Shown in pieces: positions 6,438 to 7,188 of a stretch of DNA of 7,188 bases. This stretch comes from Puniceicoccales bacterium (GTDB lineage Bacteria > Verrucomicrobiota > Verrucomicrobiia > Opitutales > UBA953), in the NCBI GenBank assembly GCA_031289285.1, contig JAITPT010000291.1:1-7188 (forward strand), written 5' to 3'. The translations under genes were made by a program, and so were the position numbers. The notes beneath the pieces are model-generated. The model was not told the origin of the DNA. It made no database searches and saw only the letters and a program-made list of their open reading frames with translations. Numbering within the stretch: the first letter of the stretch is position 1; the number at the start of each line of letters is the position of its first letter.

Positions 6438-6623
6438 GCGCCGCAGTTTTGTCTCCCCTCTTGCGGAGACAAGCTGAAATCGCAGGATAATACCCGCGTT
6501 TTCCACATGTTTTCCTTCGTGTGAGATTTCTCTCTCCCACTGCTCCCTCCCACCCCCTTCGCCGCCCCCGTTCCCCGCATTCTCCTCGGAACCCCTCCTC
6601 CCTCCGCCTGTCTCCCCTCCCAC
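6438..6623. promoter_or_regulatory. Divergent promoter region between the DUF2339 and GH95 genes
   Basis: This 186-bp gap must carry the start signals of both flanking genes. A perfect inverted repeat, GTCTCC-8 bases-GGAGAC (6451-6456 and 6465-6470), lies just upstream of the DUF2339 ATG; in that transcript it would place the GGGGAG purines in a hairpin. A weak plus-strand promoter candidate is TTGCGG (6461-6466) with GATAAT (6486-6491), spaced 19 bases. A minus-strand TATTAT is the complement of 6487-6492, with no good -35. A direct repeat TTTTCC occurs at 6499-6504 and 6510-6515 around an ACATGT palindrome and could be a protein-binding site. None of these is strong enough to call individually. 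Confidence 0.35.
6527..6623 (+). promoter_or_regulatory. Pyrimidine-rich leader directly before the GH95 start codon
   Basis: From 6527 to 6623 only about 15 of 97 bases are purines on the plus strand, ending TCTCCCCTCCCAC just before the ATG. This excludes a Shine-Dalgarno sequence, so translation would start by another route, such as an unstructured leader bound by ribosomal protein S1. Whether the tract is wholly in the mRNA depends on an unknown transcription start. Confidence 0.5.
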
Positions 6624-7188
6624 ATGCGTCCACTCTCCCTTGCTCTTGCCGCGTTCGCCTTCACCTGCGCTTCCGCCGCAAACTTCACCGCGCCCGCCGC
6701 CGCCGCGCCCGCTCCCGCCATCGCTGCCAACCAGCTCCCGATGCTCTGGGAATACGACACCCCCGCCTCCAAATACTGGGAAGGCACCCCCATCGGCACA
6801 GGCCGTTTTGCCGCGATGATCCCCGGCGGCGTCGCCTCCGAAGTTATCCCGTTTAACGACGAAACCCTCTGGACAGGCGGCCCCTACAACCCCAACAACC
6901 CCGAAGGCCCCAAAGTCCTCGCCAAAGTCCGCGAAGCCGCCCTCGCCAAAAAATGGAAAGAAGCCGACGACCTCGCATGGGGTCTCTCCAGCAAGCCCGT
7001 CCACGTCCAATTTTACCAAGCGATGGCCCGCCTCAACTTCCAATACCCGGGCCACGACCTCAAAAACGCCAAAAATTACCGCCGCTCGCTCGACATGGAC
7101 AACGCCATCGCCGAGACCTCCTACGAGCTCGACGGCGTCCGCTACACACGCCGCGTTTTCGCCAGTTTCCCCGACCAAGTCATCGTCT
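6624..7188 (+). CDS. Exported GH95-type alpha-L-fucosidase/alpha-L-galactosidase, N-terminal part (3' end outside window)
   Basis: From the ATG at 6624 the frame is open for 188 codons to the window edge. Residues 1-18 form a signal peptide (MRPLSLALAAFAF, cleavage likely after CASA). A 20-residue Ala/Pro-rich stretch follows. The conserved GH95 N-terminal domain then begins: LWEYDTPASKYWEGTPIGTGRFAAMIPGG (41-69), in which the PIGTGRF segment matches the family's P-[IL]-G-[NT]-G-R pattern, and VIPFNDETLWTGGPYNPNNPEG (74-95), matching the hallmark N-[ED]-[DE]-T-L-W-[ST]-G-G-P. VHVQFYQAMARLNFQY (125-140) and ETSYELDGVRYTRRVFASFPDQVIV (164-188) fit the following beta-strands. GH95 enzymes are inverting exo-hydrolases that remove alpha-1,2-linked L-fucose or L-galactose from glycans. 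The catalytic (alpha/alpha)6 barrel lies beyond the window, so activity and specificity cannot be judged. Codons end very predominantly in C or G. With GH127 on the same strand it suggests a glycan-degradation neighbourhood, but the two are not one operon, since the DUF2339 gene lies between them on the other strand. Confidence 0.88.
   Translation, partial: MRPLSLALAAFAFTCASAANFTAPAAAAPAPAIAANQLPMLWEYDTPASKYWEGTPIGTGRFAAMIPGGVASEVIPFNDETLWTGGPYNPNNPEGPKVLAKVREAALAKKWKEADDLAWGLSSKPVHVQFYQAMARLNFQYPGHDLKNAKNYRRSLDMDNAIAETSYELDGVRYTRRVFASFPDQVIV

Noticed and set aside
6438..7178. 741-base upstream extension of the DUF2339 reading frame
   Set aside because: It is Gly/Glu/Val-rich, lies antisense to the well-supported GH95 gene and precedes a convincing membrane-anchor start at 6437. 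High-GC codon bias on the other strand keeps it open.

Overview
The window shows a free-living or gut bacterium of probable Verrucomicrobiota affiliation (Opitutales-like). This is an inference from four things: secreted polysaccharide hydrolases, a large DUF2339 membrane protein, weak Shine-Dalgarno signals, and several kinds of dispersed palindromic and short-period repeats that I associate with that phylum. No rRNA, tRNA or marker gene is present to confirm it.

Layout. Bases 1-415 (minus strand) hold the N-terminal 138 codons of a family 2 glycosyltransferase, cut by the window edge. Bases 416-1017 have no gene and are mostly two long palindromic elements three bases apart: a 167-bp element (476-642) and a 281-bp element with perfect 20-bp ends (646-926). 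A CCTTTGTG repeat cluster (935-976) follows. Bases 1018-2934 (plus) encode an exported GH127-type beta-L-arabinofuranosidase. The gap 2935-3047 between convergent genes holds a small hairpin and a short deleted copy of the 167-bp element. Bases 3048-6437 (minus) encode a 1129-residue polytopic DUF2339 protein whose linker is built partly from 9-bp and 12-bp DNA repeats. A divergent promoter region (6438-6623) with a very pyrimidine-rich leader precedes an exported GH95-type alpha-L-fucosidase/galactosidase, which starts at 6624 and runs off the window.

How the genes may work together. The GH127 and GH95 proteins both carry signal peptides and would act outside the cytoplasm on side-chain sugars (L-arabinofuranose, L-fucose or L-galactose) of plant, algal or host glycans. 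They are separate transcription units on the plus strand. The DUF2339 gene lies between them on the opposite strand and has no known function. The glycosyltransferase is divergent from GH127 and probably belongs to a different, surface-polysaccharide locus.

I see no defence system, CRISPR array or complete transposon. The most unusual content is the repeats: paired palindromic elements, a near-identical truncated copy about 2.4 kb away, and repeat DNA absorbed in frame into a coding linker.
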